Assembly: GCA_031771865.1 (NCBI GenBank)
Contig: JASISA010000027.1
Coordinates: forward strand, 1,364,001-1,428,000
Direction: 5' to 3'
Length of the DNA: 64,000 nt
Origin: Nothophaeocryptopus gaeumannii
Lineage: Eukaryota; Ascomycota; Dothideomycetes; Mycosphaerellales; Mycosphaerellaceae
Numbering within the stretch: the first letter of the stretch is position 1; every line of letters starts with the position of its first letter. The translations under genes were made by a program, and so were the position numbers. Under the pieces are notes generated by a model. That model saw only the letters and a program-made list of their open reading frames with translations, was not told the origin of the DNA and did no database searches. This document shows, piece by piece, positions 1-11,506 of the stretch.

Positions 1-390
1 GCGCTTCAAAAGCGAGCACCAGCGCAATAAGGATGTCGTGGTTGTAGAGGCAGATTCCCAATGTTTACGCGACTTCAAGCCCACTTGCGCTTTGCGGCCC
101 TCAGCCGAGCCTCGCCCGACCGATCACCTGACACATCAAGACTTGCGGCCACCAAACCTTCACAAAACACAACACAACCTGTCACTCTTCATGAATGCAT
201 GTTGTCCACGTAGTTGGCTACAAATCATAATGCTTTCGAATCGAATCAGACTGTAACTCACTCCTGCTTACATCTCAAGCCGATCAGCCACGGCTAAATA
301 CATCAAGTCAATTATCATAGCAATCATTTCGTATCGGCTCAGATCAACATCGAGCACAACTCATCCTCGATCATATGGTGCTCCCGACAT
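1..390. other. Left edge, no gene seen
   Basis: I see no supported coding region here. The only open frame, on the plus strand from about 38 to 256, has no recognisable domain. The stretch probably holds the 3' flank of the OB-fold gene that ends at 391. Confidence 0.5.
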
Positions 391-2021
391 CTACGTTCGA
401 ACACCAAACACACAGATCCTGCCACCAGCTTTACTCTCGTCCCCTGTCCAGCCAAACAACATTGTCAACCGAGTGAAGAGCATCCGATCGGACAGGTACT
501 TGACCTCATCGTATCCGAGCTTGAGCAAGTCTTCTGGACCGCGTCCGAGCAGCTCATACCACGCCTGGTCGGAGAGTAGAAGCTTGCCGCCTGCGATTGT
601 AGCGGTCTCATCGATCATCTGACCTACGATCCGAGGGTTCAAGCGGAGCTGGACTGGTTTGTCGCAACCTTTGCAAATCCCAGTGACTGCATTGGCGTAG
701 ATGGGGATGCTGCAGCACTCGGCAGAGAGGAGCATCTGGCGCTTCCAATAATCGAGAAGCTTAAACTCCATGAGCAAGAGGCTAAGATAGCCCTGGAATG
801 TCTCATGCGGTGAGCAGCGAGCGAAGTCGTCGAGGTCTGCGATCGTGAAGAGACACCGGATTGGACCTGTCTTTACCAATTCTGGCTCGAAAACGTCTTC
901 AGGGAAGGGCGGGTTGATAGATTCTCTGCTCTTCTGCCGTAGAGACCACTTGCGAAGCCAGTCTGCGTCTGGGATCGCAGGGTTGACATCGATGATGGTA
1001 GCGGTCGATAGGCTGAGGTAGGTCGTGCGGCCAATCTTCCACCCTGGAGCTTGAATAAGCAGCACCGTCTCGCCAGGTTTCCATCCTTCACGTGCGCCTG
1101 TGATCGCAGAAAGGTTGCTGTTCACATCGCTGGATTGGCCACCAGATGGCGAAGATGCTGCGGTGCCCCAGAGACCCAGAGTGGCCTCTGCTGTGTCGTC
1201 GGTAACGCGGAGGTTGATGTTCTCAGTAACACTTTTGTCTTTTCGCGTGACTAGGGAAAGTCAGTCGAAACGACGGAAGTAGATACTGATCAACAACACC
1301 TTTCTTCTTCGCCCCAATACTCTTCACAACAACGAGTATCTTGCATTCAATCACATCATACCCGCCGTCGGTGAAGTTTTGGAGAGTGAGTAAGCGATTC
1401 AGAGGAGCACCTTCTCTAAATTCAAGAGGTGTGCGGTGCATTGTGCCATCGTCGCTGTTCTCGTGGACCATGATGTGGCAGTTACGATCTCGCTCAGGGA
1501 ACAGAGAAGCGAAGAGTGGAGCACTCGCGCTCGATAGACTGCCACTCTCACCATTGCTGACTATGTATCTGGTTAGCGAGAGATAATAGTTGGAAACGTG
1601 AAGAATTACTGTGGTTTGTCCAGATTGACACTAACGAGCCAAGCTTGATGTTTGGAATTCGGGACGCGTACCAAAGCCGCACGGTGATGGCACCACTGCT
1701 GTCTTTGACGCATAGTTTAATGCAGCCTTTTGCAGAGCGTGGAGTCTTCGGTGAGTTGGCCACGTCGAAGATGTTGGCGATGCGACCCATGAAGGCTACG
1801 GCAGTCGGGCCAGAGTTCAAGTCAACGATCTCGCTGTCATGATATTCGAATTCGGGGTGCCACGCTTCGGGGAGCTTTGGTCTGAGTGCCTCTTGTACTT
1901 CCTCAGCTGTGAAGCCATCGCCAATGGCAGATTCTGAGCTTGGTGTTGACTGCTTTGCTGGTGACGTGGTTGGCGTGAGGTAGGCTTGGATGGAAGCATT
2001 GTTTCCAGAGCCGCGAGCCAT
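391..2021 (-). CDS. RPA1/MEIOB-like OB-fold protein
   Basis: Three exons can be joined in frame: 2021-1610, 1560-1300 and 1250-391, giving about 510 residues. The introns (1561-1609 and 1251-1299, both 49 nt) have GT-AG ends, and the first contains a GCTAAC branch-like site. The start is the first true ATG (M-A-R-G-S); the frame is open further upstream but without ATG. The protein has an RPA1-like architecture: an N-terminal OB-fold-like part with a single-strand-binding look, a middle part containing D-V-N-P-A-I-P-D-A-D-W, and a C-terminal part with a Cys-rich ribbon (C-C then C-K-G-C). RPA1-type proteins bind single-stranded DNA; the MEIOB branch acts in meiotic recombination. The family placement is inference, and a diverged RPA-like or telomere-binding protein is possible. 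It ends near the left edge; its neighbour RRP46 is on the same strand. Confidence 0.6.
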
Positions 2022-2519
2022 GTTAGCAGGTTGATCGTTGAGACTGTAGCGTTTCAAAGAGAAGGATATTAGATAGAGCAGGATATTAGATAGAGCAGGA
2101 TATTAGATAGAGCAGGAAGAGGAGAAAGGTGCAGATTCCTAAGTGGAGACCAGCATTGAGCGAGGCAGGAGCGTGCCTGTTGCGACTTCCCAACGCGGCT
2201 TTCACATGATTTTACTCCATCGCACCTACCTATTCCACAGGCTCTTTCCAAACTCGACCATGTTCCCTGATCTCAAACTGCCACCAGCTCAACTCCTGCT
2301 CTTGAATCGTACGGCTGTACTCTTGCTCCCAATCCTACTCCATAATATAGAGTACCTTTGCCATCCTTGCGTTGGTTTGCATGCCCGCCTACAGACGCTC
2401 TCGGTCATTCCCGTGGGCTAATTTTGAGGCATTTGATGTCCCAAGGCACATGCTCAAGTCTGGTCGCAGCAGGCTCATCGTGTGGAGGCAATGGTCCTGC
2501 ATCTTCCACTCGACAACAA
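2022..2519. other. Intergenic, short tandem repeat
   Basis: This is the spacer between RRP46 and the OB-fold gene and should contain the promoter of the latter. Apart from the 17-bp tandem repeat at 2064-2114, I see nothing distinctive. Confidence 0.5.
2064..2114. repeat. 3 x 17-bp tandem repeat
   Basis: The unit GGATATTAGATAGAGCA occurs three times without a mismatch, then breaks off after GGA. It lies about 45 bp upstream of the start codon of the OB-fold gene, so it may be in its 5' UTR. It looks like a young minisatellite and could differ in copy number between strains. Confidence 0.9.
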
Positions 2520-3242
2520 TCAAGTCTTTTCCCTCCATGCATTTGCAGATCGGGCCTGCTCTTCCAGCGCTTGACGCAGCCACGGGTCCTCAGAGGTATC
2601 GCCATTGACCATTGCGGCATCCTCACCAGTCGGCGCAACAGAAGTCGCGCACACTTGTCGTAAAGTATTCACGACTTCTTCCCAAGTGTCGAGATCGAAT
2701 GTGCCAGCAGACTCGTCCAAAAGCTGCCCTCCGTGTTTGTTGAACGCCATCGCATGGATGCTCTTGCAACTTGTAATGTCCTTCTCTTGAGGCTGCTTCA
2801 AAATCTTCCCATCCTCGCCCACTGTCGCGAGCGCTGCGCTCATGCTAGTCGTGAGTGGCAGTCCGCCGTCGACAAGAGCCACGAAAGCAGCATTCAAAAG
2901 CGATGGGAGGATCGCAATGTCGCTTGGCGTTCGTCGGAAACTCGTTTGCGGTTCTTTCGATATTTGTAGTGTGATCTGAATGAGGGCTCGAGGGTGCATG
3001 TGCACAAGGAGTACGCTTCTCAGCACTGATTGTAGGACGCTCTCGATCCATCTCTCCCTTGCACCTCCAACGCCAGATGCTGGTCGCAGGTTGATTTCAA
3101 TGGCAGCTTCTTCGGGCAGCTCGTCGCGGCGCTGTACTTCGACTGGGCCGTTCACACCTGCAATGATGGTATATAGGTCGTCGGAGAAGACAGCAGAGCC
3201 GTCGGCACGTTGTAGTGCGTGCTGTGTCAGATCAAGCCCCAT
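2520..3242 (-). CDS. RRP46: Exosome subunit RRP46 (RNase PH-like)
   Basis: A single exon encodes about 240 residues, close to the usual length of Rrp46. The start at 3242 (M-G-L-D-L) is the first ATG; the frame continues upstream only to a TTG. The protein shows the RNase PH fold in order: R-A-D-G-S near the N-terminus, A-G-V-N-G-P-V-E-V-Q, then an acidic E-I-N-L-R-P segment, and a central A-F-V-A-L-V-D-G-G-L-P-L segment typical of the family. Rrp46 is one of six RNase PH-like proteins that form the catalytically inert ring of the eukaryotic RNA exosome, which degrades and processes RNA in nucleus and cytoplasm. It could be confused with another ring subunit (Rrp41, Mtr3), but the motifs fit Rrp46 best. 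Confidence 0.85.
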   Translation of the reverse strand: MGLDLTQHALQRADGSAVFSDDLYTIIAGVNGPVEVQRRDELPEEAAIEINLRPASGVGGARERWIESVLQSVLRSVLLVHMHPRALIQITLQISKEPQTSFRRTPSDIAILPSLLNAAFVALVDGGLPLTTSMSAALATVGEDGKILKQPQEKDITSCKSIHAMAFNKHGGQLLDESAGTFDLDTWEEVVNTLRQVCATSVAPTGEDAAMVNGDTSEDPWLRQALEEQARSANAWREKT

Positions 3243-6200
3243 TTTGAAAGTGATGAGTGCTCGGACAGGCGAAGGCTGCAAGAATTAAACGCGGGACTTT
3301 TGCATGTGAGAGATCGACCAGGCAGCGTCAGCCAAGCCAAGCCGACACCCCTGCCCTACGAGCTTCATGTCGCGACTTCCGCCTCTACACAAGAACACCA
3401 AAATCGACCTCATCAATCATTTAGCGTGCACCATACCGAATATGCCTCCGGAAAGCACTCATTACCTGACTGAGCAGCTTGACCCGTGAATCTGCCTAGA
3501 TCCCATTCTGTCTCCGCGGCGCAACGTCCGAGGACAACGGACCGAACCAGTCTTCCAGAAACATCGAAATCAAAGAATGGTAGCTGCCAAACGGTTCTTG
3601 AGTTCGGCATGTTTAGTTCGGGGCACTGAGTACTGAGGGCCAACAAGTCGGTACAGACAAGGCTGCGTCAGTTCAAGCGATGCCCACAGTTCAATTGGAT
3701 CACTTTAACTGTGCTCGTATGCCGTGACATGGTATCGTTGAGTCAACTCGACAGCCGCGGAGCGCCTCTCAGCTTTAAACTCGAGGTGCGGACGCAGATG
3801 CCGGTGGTACTCTCAATGTTCGGTACGTCCAAAACAAGGCGCCGATCGGCTCTGTCGACCAGTACCGTCTGTGGACAGGTCCTACCCAGGCCTGGCACTG
3901 TCTGGCTTTCAACACCGCAAGCTAGGATCGAGCGGTCCTTGTCTTGAGCATGTATCTGTGCTAGAGGTATAACGTTCGCATAGCGTACTCTAGGCTCAGG
4001 TCATCGGTCATGTTGTTCTTGAGAATCGGGTTCATATCTGTTTAGCCTGTCCAGGTCACACCGCACAGCTCGTCTCCTCGCTATCTTGTCATTGGCGACT
4101 TTTTACATCTAAAAAAAGCACTTAGGGCCCTGGATTCCTATCAGCTCCATGACACGCGCGGATGCTTCTCCGAAGGTGACCTTGATGCCTTGTCCGTCCG
4201 CGCATCATTCACTGACAGATCTTAGGCCATCATCAAAGCTGCAATTAGAACCAAATGCCACGCCATTGCAAGACGATACCCAACCCAGAAACTCGAGCAG
4301 CTACATGGTAGCAATGTGAAATGGCTGGTACTTGCGGACGAGCTTTTCGATGAAGTCTGCTCAGATTTCACAATACGCAAACTCGACATCGGAAAGGCAG
4401 AGATACGATCGCTTTTCGATGCAGAATGGGTACCTTCGGTTACGTACGAGCTCATTACGAAACCTAGTCGTCCACATCGACGACGCTCCCAGTAACGTAC
4501 TGCGCGGTCAATCTTGCAAACCACAGAGACCTCAGACGTAAGCCTCGAAAATTGCATGGTAGATTGTACTCCCGGATCATCGCCAGATCTTGAGACTGAG
4601 CTGTCGGGTACTGTGGCTTTGGAACGAGTTTCTGGAGAAAGTCACGATCCTGCGTCGACTACGGCCTCGCTCAGCCTCGCCATGGACGCCGCTTCAGGGG
4701 AGCCGCGATGCAATAACCACACTGCACCATGGTCACGTTTGAGGTGGTTCGAAACAGTTCTGAACTGAGGCTCAATAACGCGGCTCTCAGAGCGATTGCC
4801 GCATCCTTTCCACAGCGATTGACAACCAACAGACCGGATCTTCGGAACTCCTACTTTAACAGCATGGCTTGTCTTTGCATCAACTCGGCGCTTCCCGGAA
4901 GGCATAACTTTCGGGCATGTCAACAAGGACGCCCAGGACGCTGCTTGGCTGCGAATCCGGCTCGCAGGCAGCACAGTCTCATCTCGCGACTCTGTGCGGC
5001 TCGCCGACACATCATACAAGTGAACCCGCGTGCTTGACCACACATTTATCCCATATCATTGACGACAGCGTTATCTACAAGCTTTGAGCAAGCTTCGGAC
5101 AACAGCGGAAAAACAGCGGGAGGCGTCTGCGTGTTCGACAAGGATGTGATTGGCGGAAGACGGTTGTGGCATTTTCGACATGCGCGGTGACGGTGGAGCC
5201 GCGATTCTTTCTGACCTCGCCTGGCTTGCCCATAGTGTATGGCGAATGCCTGGGGCTCCAATTGTGGGCTCAAGAGAGCTACCCTTCCCGATACTACAAG
5301 AGTCTGTCTCCAGGCATTGTGTCAAGCACTTGTGGACAATCCTGTTCGTCCCGTACAGAACATGGGTGGCATCTGGGCGTGGTATTCTAAGATGATTGCG
5401 CTACTGCAACTACGCGATTCTGTTGTACGACTGGCTCCATTCCAAGGTATAGCCGCGGCAAAGGTAGATCAGAGCATACGAAGTCGGGAGAAGGTAGCCC
5501 GCGAGACAGCATCTTGTGAAAACGGAGAGCGCTCACGTTTGTCGAAGCTGCTGTCTTGCTTGAAGCGACAAATGCAAGAGACACTGGATAGAGAAAGTGA
5601 CACTCATCAAAGCTGCAAGGACCAGCATCTCTAGAGCCGCCAGAGCCGCGTGCGTTGATCGCTCGCTAGTCACGAGGTAGTTAGTTGGCATATGTACAGG
5701 CGGTTAGAGGCTCGCTCTCCTCCCTTTCTTTGATCTTTCGCCGTTTTAGCGGCTCATGTACCCCTCCCTGTCAATTAGCTCCCGACAGGTGGAGACAGCG
5801 GTCGATGTCATCTGAATCTTGATAGAGATATCCTTGTCAGAATGCCATCATTTGGTGACGATGGTTCGCCAAGAGCGGTCAGGTGAAATTGTCGGAGGCT
5901 TTGTCTGTGGTGTTTTCTGGAATCTACCAGCAGACATCAAAGGTTTCGGCCTCGCTGCGTAGTTTGCTCCAGAATTTCGCCTGGAAAAAGGCACGCGGCA
6001 AGCGGCAGGTCACACACATAGTCGAGAGACACACAACAATCCAGAGTGCAGACTGCATAGACACAGGTACCCGTCGACGTTTCACGGCGCAGGAACGACT
6101 CCCAGCAAGCGTGCCAGGGTCCGCAAGTGCTCAAACAACTTCCTCGTCTCCCCCCCATGCACTATCATGACAACTACAGGAGGTAGGGCTTTTTAACTGG

Positions 6201-6460
6201 CGCCTCGGACTCCCATCTCTCACATTTGCCTTACCAAGCAAGCGATCGACCCTGAAGCGCATATCAATTGCTCAAGCCGGATCAACGTGGCACGCTCTTC
6301 GCAGGCCCCACTGCTGCTGCTGCACTGCTCTTCTCCAAGCGTGGGATCCACTGCTGGCGCTGGCGTTGTACTTTTACTCGCCCGTGCGCCGCGCTCAGTT
6401 GCTGACGTTCGCCTTTGTGGAACAGCACTTCTTTGACCGAGCGAGCCATCTTGTGATTCG
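3243..6460. other. 3.2 kb gene-poor region
   Basis: There is no recognisable gene in this stretch. Many short open frames overlap on both strands without domain signatures. One exon-like frame (4226-4495, listed separately) reads most like protein. The last few hundred bases (about 5700-6460), with pyrimidine-rich runs, may be the promoter and leader of the gene starting at 6461. Confidence 0.5.
4226..4495 (+). other. Exon-like open frame, no start codon
   Basis: Ninety codons stay open after a possible splice acceptor (GACAGATCTTAG) and end with TAA. The composition looks like a real globular protein, for example K-W-L-V-L-A-D-E-L-F-D-E-V, unlike the Ser/Arg-rich shadow frames around it. 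A possible donor sits at the end (CCCA/GTAACG), but I could not find a convincing first exon or family. It could be an internal exon of a lineage-specific gene or a remnant. Confidence 0.25.
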
Positions 6461-7213
6461 ATGTCTTGTGCCACCAAATTCCACGGACCTTCTTCACCTC
6501 GCCGACCGCCACTTCACCTGGACATTCATCCTCATCCCGCAAACGCGAATACCACCACTTCAACATCCAGGTCCTTGTTCTCGCCTTCGAGGGTTCCGCT
6601 GCCACCGCACTCACCGCTGTCATCCCGGAACATGCCTTCGCCAAGAAAATCTCCCGCGATGAGGCCAACGTCACCGCTCTCTCCAGGATTGAAGCCCCAC
6701 TTCGACAGCATGCAACCACCAAAACGACCAGTGCATTCACGGACACCGAGCAACCAGCAACGACGGCCGGCTGGCAATACTTTGAAGCTACCGTCTCTCC
6801 CACGGTTCCATCCGGCAAACTTTCCGTCAGCACACAGCAGCGTACAGTCAACACCCGATGGCACATCTCACGCTTCTTCACCTCAACCGCCGATATCTCC
6901 AAGGGCGCACCAAAGAATATACAGCAATGCACAAAAGCAAATCTACTTCAACCAGCGTGAAATGCTGTCTGTAGCCGTTCGCGGCACATCGCCAAGCCAA
7001 GCCGGCAAACCGATCAGCCCGCGTCTGCAGCCGCTCGGCTCACCGGGACCCGTCACCCCACTGGAACTGGAAAGAGACGACGGATACTTGATTGCGGGTG
7101 CACGCAACGGCAACGAATCCGCACCATCGGACGAGTTGGTGGAAAGGTTGATCAGGGCGGAGGTACAACGGCAATCACGGTCCACGGCGGATTCTCGACC
7201 CAACGCTCGATGA
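6461..7213 (+). CDS. Conserved Pro/Ser-rich protein, unknown function
   Basis: A single exon encodes 250 residues starting at ATG. It is low-complexity, rich in Pro, Ser and His for the first 120 residues, with many S-P sites that would suit proline-directed kinases. Residues about 115-200 are better ordered, with L-P-R-F-H-P-A-N-F, then Q-I-Y-F-N-Q-R-E-M-L, then S-P-R-L-Q-P-L-G-S-P-G-P-V-T-P-L-E-L-E; I recall such motifs in uncharacterised ascomycete proteins, but no function. Two other frames over the same bases are also long because the region is GC-rich; this frame is preferred for its conserved-looking C-terminal half. No membrane segment or signal peptide is seen. Confidence 0.65.
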   Translation: MSCATKFHGPSSPRRPPLHLDIHPHPANANTTTSTSRSLFSPSRVPLPPHSPLSSRNMPSPRKSPAMRPTSPLSPGLKPHFDSMQPPKRPVHSRTPSNQQRRPAGNTLKLPSLPRFHPANFPSAHSSVQSTPDGTSHASSPQPPISPRAHQRIYSNAQKQIYFNQREMLSVAVRGTSPSQAGKPISPRLQPLGSPGPVTPLELERDDGYLIAGARNGNESAPSDELVERLIRAEVQRQSRSTADSRPNAR

Positions 7214-7827
7214 TGGAGGAAGGATGCAAGGGAATTCTGGATATACTGCAAAGGTCTGGCTGGAACACTTTTTTCTCGATGCATAGCAAGGATGGCTCAG
7301 AGGCGTTTTCAGGAGAGTACCGATGGGAGCATGTCTAAAAGGGCGTTCACGGTGGACCATGGCGCCCATGAGGCTGCATGATGGCGGTCGCACCAACCAG
7401 CCTCTCGTTTTGATCTCTTATTCAAAACTATCGATGCGGCCACAGAAGTGCTGTGTCCAGCATTTGCAGTAGTGACTGCATAGATGAGCTCGAAATGAGA
7501 ATTCATCTTCGATCGATCGTCAACACATTCTCCTATTCTTTATTCCCACATTCTACAGTCCTCGCTTGGAGGCAACGTCCTGCAGCACCAGGATCAACAA
7601 TCCCAAGCAACAACGAAGTGGGGAGCCCTACTGCAGCTTGCTCTGCAATCTATGCAACGACCGACTAAAGAGGCAAATACGTTCCGAGCACCGCTGTTGC
7701 ACAGACGAGTGTGGATACAGCGGAATATGGGGTGCATATCTCCTTTGAATTCATACAGTCCCTTGTGCTTAAGCAGAACAGCAACTGAATACCTCTGTAG
7801 CACCACTGATGAATGGGACCTTGATCT
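7214..7827. other. Intergenic, nothing distinctive
   Basis: This is the 3' flank shared by the Pro/Ser-rich gene (+) and the broken transporter (-). I see no gene or repeat. Confidence 0.5.
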
Positions 7828-9769
7828 CTAAACCTTTTCAACATGCTCGACTTCCCCTGGCAACACGGCAGCTTTCTCCGTGGAAGATCTACGGTTCTCC
7901 TCGCGCTCCCCATCAATTCCCAGCTTAGTATCATCCCAAGTCTCCGCAACGTGATCACCAAAGGTACCTTCAATTTCTTCGAGCGTTTTGCCTTTGGTTT
8001 CGGGGTAGAACTAATAGATAGTTTTGTCAGCCCTAGAAGTAGTAGTGTGCAATGGAGCATTCCTGTGCTAGGGGTATTGATTCGAAAGAGAGCTTGAGCT
8101 CTTGAAACATGCCAGCATGCCAGGAGAGGGAGAGAGGAAAGGAAGAGCTTACGAAGTAAACGATGACGACGTAGACGCAATCCAAGCAAAGGAAGACGAG
8201 GAAGTAGCGCCAGGCCAAGGCGGCGATTGCTAGAGTCGCCGTCTGGACGTGGAGGATAATTAGACAATTGAACACAGCCGCGCAGCGTCAGTCAGCTTCA
8301 ATACCGATTTCCCATCCACTCGGTTTGTTCTTAGTATGAGAGCGACTTACAATACCCACAAGCAACACCCGCCGACCTAATACTCTTCGGCATAACCTCC
8401 GCCCCATAGACCGGTCCAAAAGTTTTCATAATTCCCGAAAATCCAAAATCAGTGAGGAAAATCCCGAAATTGACGACTTTGGCTAGAGTCAAGTTGCCAC
8501 TACTTTCGTAGCCGGCCCAGCAGCCGACGATTATACAGGCAGCGGGGATCATGATGGAATAGCCTAGGAATAATGCGTTTCTTCGCCCGATCTTGTCGAC
8601 CCAGAAACCTAGTGTGAGGACAGAGACGGTGGAGGCGGTTCCCCAGACACCGGTCAGGACGAGGGAGAGGACGGGGCTGGCGCCGATTCGTTGGTAGATG
8701 ATGACTTGGTAGTTTGAGAGGGGGCTTTTGCCCGTCATCAGCAGGTCATTACGAATCTGCCATCATCTGCTCAACTCACATAATTCCCGTACACTCCTGG
8801 AAAAAGAAAGATCCCGCAACAAGCGCAATCCGGCGCATGTACGACTTTTTCTTGATAATGGCGCTCAAACCCAATTTCTCGGCCTTATCCTGTTCAGTCT
8901 GCGCTCGAATCTGAAGATACTCGCGCTCGTAGAACTCCGGATCTTGGCCTTCACCGTGGAAGCGTTGCAAGACTTCCTTGCATTCGTCGTAGCGGCCTCG
9001 GAGAGCTAGCCAACGAGGGGAGAAGGGCATCCAGAAGGATCCGATGAGCATTAGGAGGGCTGGGACGAATTGGAGGCCGAAGAGGAGGCGCCAGGATGTG
9101 TTGCCGGGGATGAAGTAGAAGGCTAAGCCGAACCTGTAGACTTGTTAAGACTGTGTCAGGAGATGCTTCTTTGAGGGACAGCCTACCATTCTGTGACCAT
9201 GTAGCTGAAGGAGATGTTTAGGGAGTACAAAGCACCGACGCGGCCGCGGATGCTGGGTGGAGATATCTCAGAAGCATATACAGGACACAGTGCGAACATG
9301 ATACCGCCTGATCTTATGCCAGTTGTGAAGCGTCCTTGGAAATTTGATGGATCCTACAAGCAATGCCTCCAACTACTCTTCCAGCCACGAACATGCCGAA
9401 CCTCACAGAAGCAGTCTGAATGGCAATGCCTATGAAGGAGATGACAGCTGCGAGCTGATACATCGGAGACGTCCAAATTTGTTCGGCAAATACCAGTTCA
9501 ATACAGTTCCCACGGCGCACGCGGCGTAATAGGCGCTGTTGAATGCCCCAACTGCCATTCTCCTTGTTAGCGATTGCTTCAAGACATATGAGGAACCGCT
9601 TACTTGTGACATTGTTCAGCTCGAAGTAGGTCAGAAAGCTCCTGTAGGCCAGTGCGGAAGACATGATACCGCTGTCATACCCATAGAAGCAGGCGCCGAA
9701 GCTGAACTACACAATGCAAAGTAACTGATACTGGCCCAGATGAGGCATATTGAGGAGCGCCACCGCCAT
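7828..9769 (-). pseudogene. MFS sugar transporter, disrupted
   Basis: The reverse strand encodes a sugar-porter-type MFS protein in about seven exons. Readable exons are roughly 9769-9604, 9551-9358, 9307-9187, 9133-8780, 8724-8351, then a piece near 8260-8150 and a last one ending at 7828; the splice acceptor near 8280 is not clear. Family marks are F-Y-G-Y-D-S-G-I-M in TM1, F-V-A-G-R-V-V-G-G-I-A-C, the sugar-porter signature region with K-I-G-R-R, and P-E-T-K-G-K-T-L-E-E-I-E at the end. Two lesions are visible. An in-frame TAG at 9709-9707 is codon 21 if the ATG at 9769 is used. A one-base loss near 9455-9466 puts the N-K-F-G-R-L-R-C-I frame out of phase with Q-L-A-A-V-I-S-F, and no intron can explain it. 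The nonsense codon could be avoided if TTGTGTAG is an acceptor for an unseen first exon; the frameshift cannot, short of an assembly error. Confidence 0.75.
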
Positions 9770-11506
9770 GGAGGCTATTCGTAGGGATACACCAGCAGCA
9801 ACAAAATCATGATAGGAGAGAATATACTGTTGAGTTCACCGTCCTCGCCACTGCGGGCTATATAGCCAAGCTGATACCGTGAGAAACTGCATTATACCCG
9901 AACGATCCTGTAGAATATCCAGTGTACCTCTGTACAGTCTGCCGCGTCTCGGAGGCCAGACTCGTGCATAGCTTCGCCTTGTATGGCCAAAAGATAGTCA
10001 GCGAATGTAGATCTTCCGCTCATATCACTTCTGCACCCCGCGAAGGACTCCGCATGAGGCGCAAATAGAATTTGCTACTGCACATCTGACAATCCATGCC
10101 ATATGCTTTTGCGCAGGGCGAACCGGGTGCTTGGAGTCGTCTTGCGAGGCTTGTCTGGTAGATGGATAACATCCTCTGATATCCAACGGGAGTCATCGAG
10201 ACGTGCGCATCCAAGAGGCAGGTCCGTTTGGTAGACCTTCGCCTTGCTGGAAGTTGATCCAGCGGCATCACGACTCGAATTCTCGTTTCAAGCTGGTCCA
10301 GAGAAGGATGAGGGGTTGGAAGGAAGAGCCACGGTTATTGTGTCGAATCTCGAGGGAATATGCCAAGGCGGACCGGGAGCTCATGGTGTCGTGGAACACT
10401 CATAACAGCAGAAGAGCAGTGGCTGCAATCCTCGAATGTGATTGTTGAACCAGAATTGATGATGGCGTCGATGTCAAATCTCCGGACCACGCAGTCGAGC
10501 TTGCTCAAGGTCGCGGCTATTGGAACGCTGATTGCAAACTATGGCCGTTATCAGCTTGATCAAGAGGTATCAGACATATCTGTGCGAGGGCTTCAGCAAT
10601 CAAGTCAGTCTGATAGACCTGCAGATAGTGAAGAATCTGAACAGCAATCCATCGACTACGATCAAGCATGAGCCAAAGAAGAACTGGCTCGGATACCAAC
10701 CCAACGCCTGGACTGCCCTGTATGGGTTTCGGTAAGGGTTCTTTTACTACTTTGCGATGGGTGAGTTCCCAAGTGACCTCCCGTTGAGAACTGCGCATGT
10801 CCTGATGGTCCTGAAGGCATCCTCTACTTGTATCTGTCGGAACGGCAAGGGAAGTTCCACCCATTGGAGTTGGCGGGAGTCGTCACGCAGGTAGTTTTTC
10901 ATATCCACAGCATCTTCGAGTTCCGCGGTCTGTCCAGGCAGGTCTCTGGCGTGTTCGCTGCTCTCGTCGGACGCGGGGCACTGGCGGGATTTCTGGCAGA
11001 ATAGGAAGACAGACGCGGGCGCGCTGGAGTTGCTCTCGTGTACGGTTTCGGTATATGGTATCGTGAAGTCCATCCCATGCGCGTCGCCATCTCACTTGAA
11101 CGCGAAATGTATCGTCTGCCACGGACGATTGATATCTTGATGTCGATGTATTTTCCAGAAAAACGACGTCAATTGGGAATCCTCCTCGAACGCTCCTGCT
11201 GCTCAATCGTTTAAGGTCAGTCGTGCCTTCCGAGCGAGGTTCGGGGTTGACTTTGAGGCTTGGCACCTGCCCACTTTCTTTTCACTCGGACTTCCGCGCA
11301 CCAGCTTGAACGACGACACGCTCGAACGACAGGGCCAACACCACGACCATCCGTAAGTCTTCCTTCTGTCCAGCAATGGATACGATCATGGAGACATTTT
11401 TGCAGGCGGGATGAGAGGTCGCCGCAAGATGCTTCGGAAAGGGTTCTGAAGCGCAAATTGCTGACCGTGGGCCAAAGAGCAGTGCATCTGAGAGACAACC
11501 GTCAAG
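9770..11506. other. Unrecognised, possibly decayed region
   Basis: This 1.7 kb lies between the broken transporter and RPL5. The reverse strand carries several protein-like but unconnected frames: about 11073-10747, 10864-10560, 10520-10360, 10271-10020 and about 10020-9880 (the last reading F-A-D-Y-L-L-A-I-Q-G-E-A-M-H). They lie in order on one strand, as expected of a decayed gene, but I recognise no family. The right end, from about 11220, should hold the RPL5 promoter and leader. Confidence 0.4.

Noticed and set aside
1251..1286. 36-nt intron (GTATCT...CCCTAG) in the OB-fold gene
   Set aside because: It is too short and leaves a stop in frame; the 49-nt intron 1251-1299 with donor GTGTTG restores the reading frame.
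6282..6932. 216-codon antisense frame over the Pro/Ser-rich gene
   Set aside because: It is a shadow of a GC-rich coding strand; the plus-strand frame carries the ordered, conserved-looking C-terminal half.
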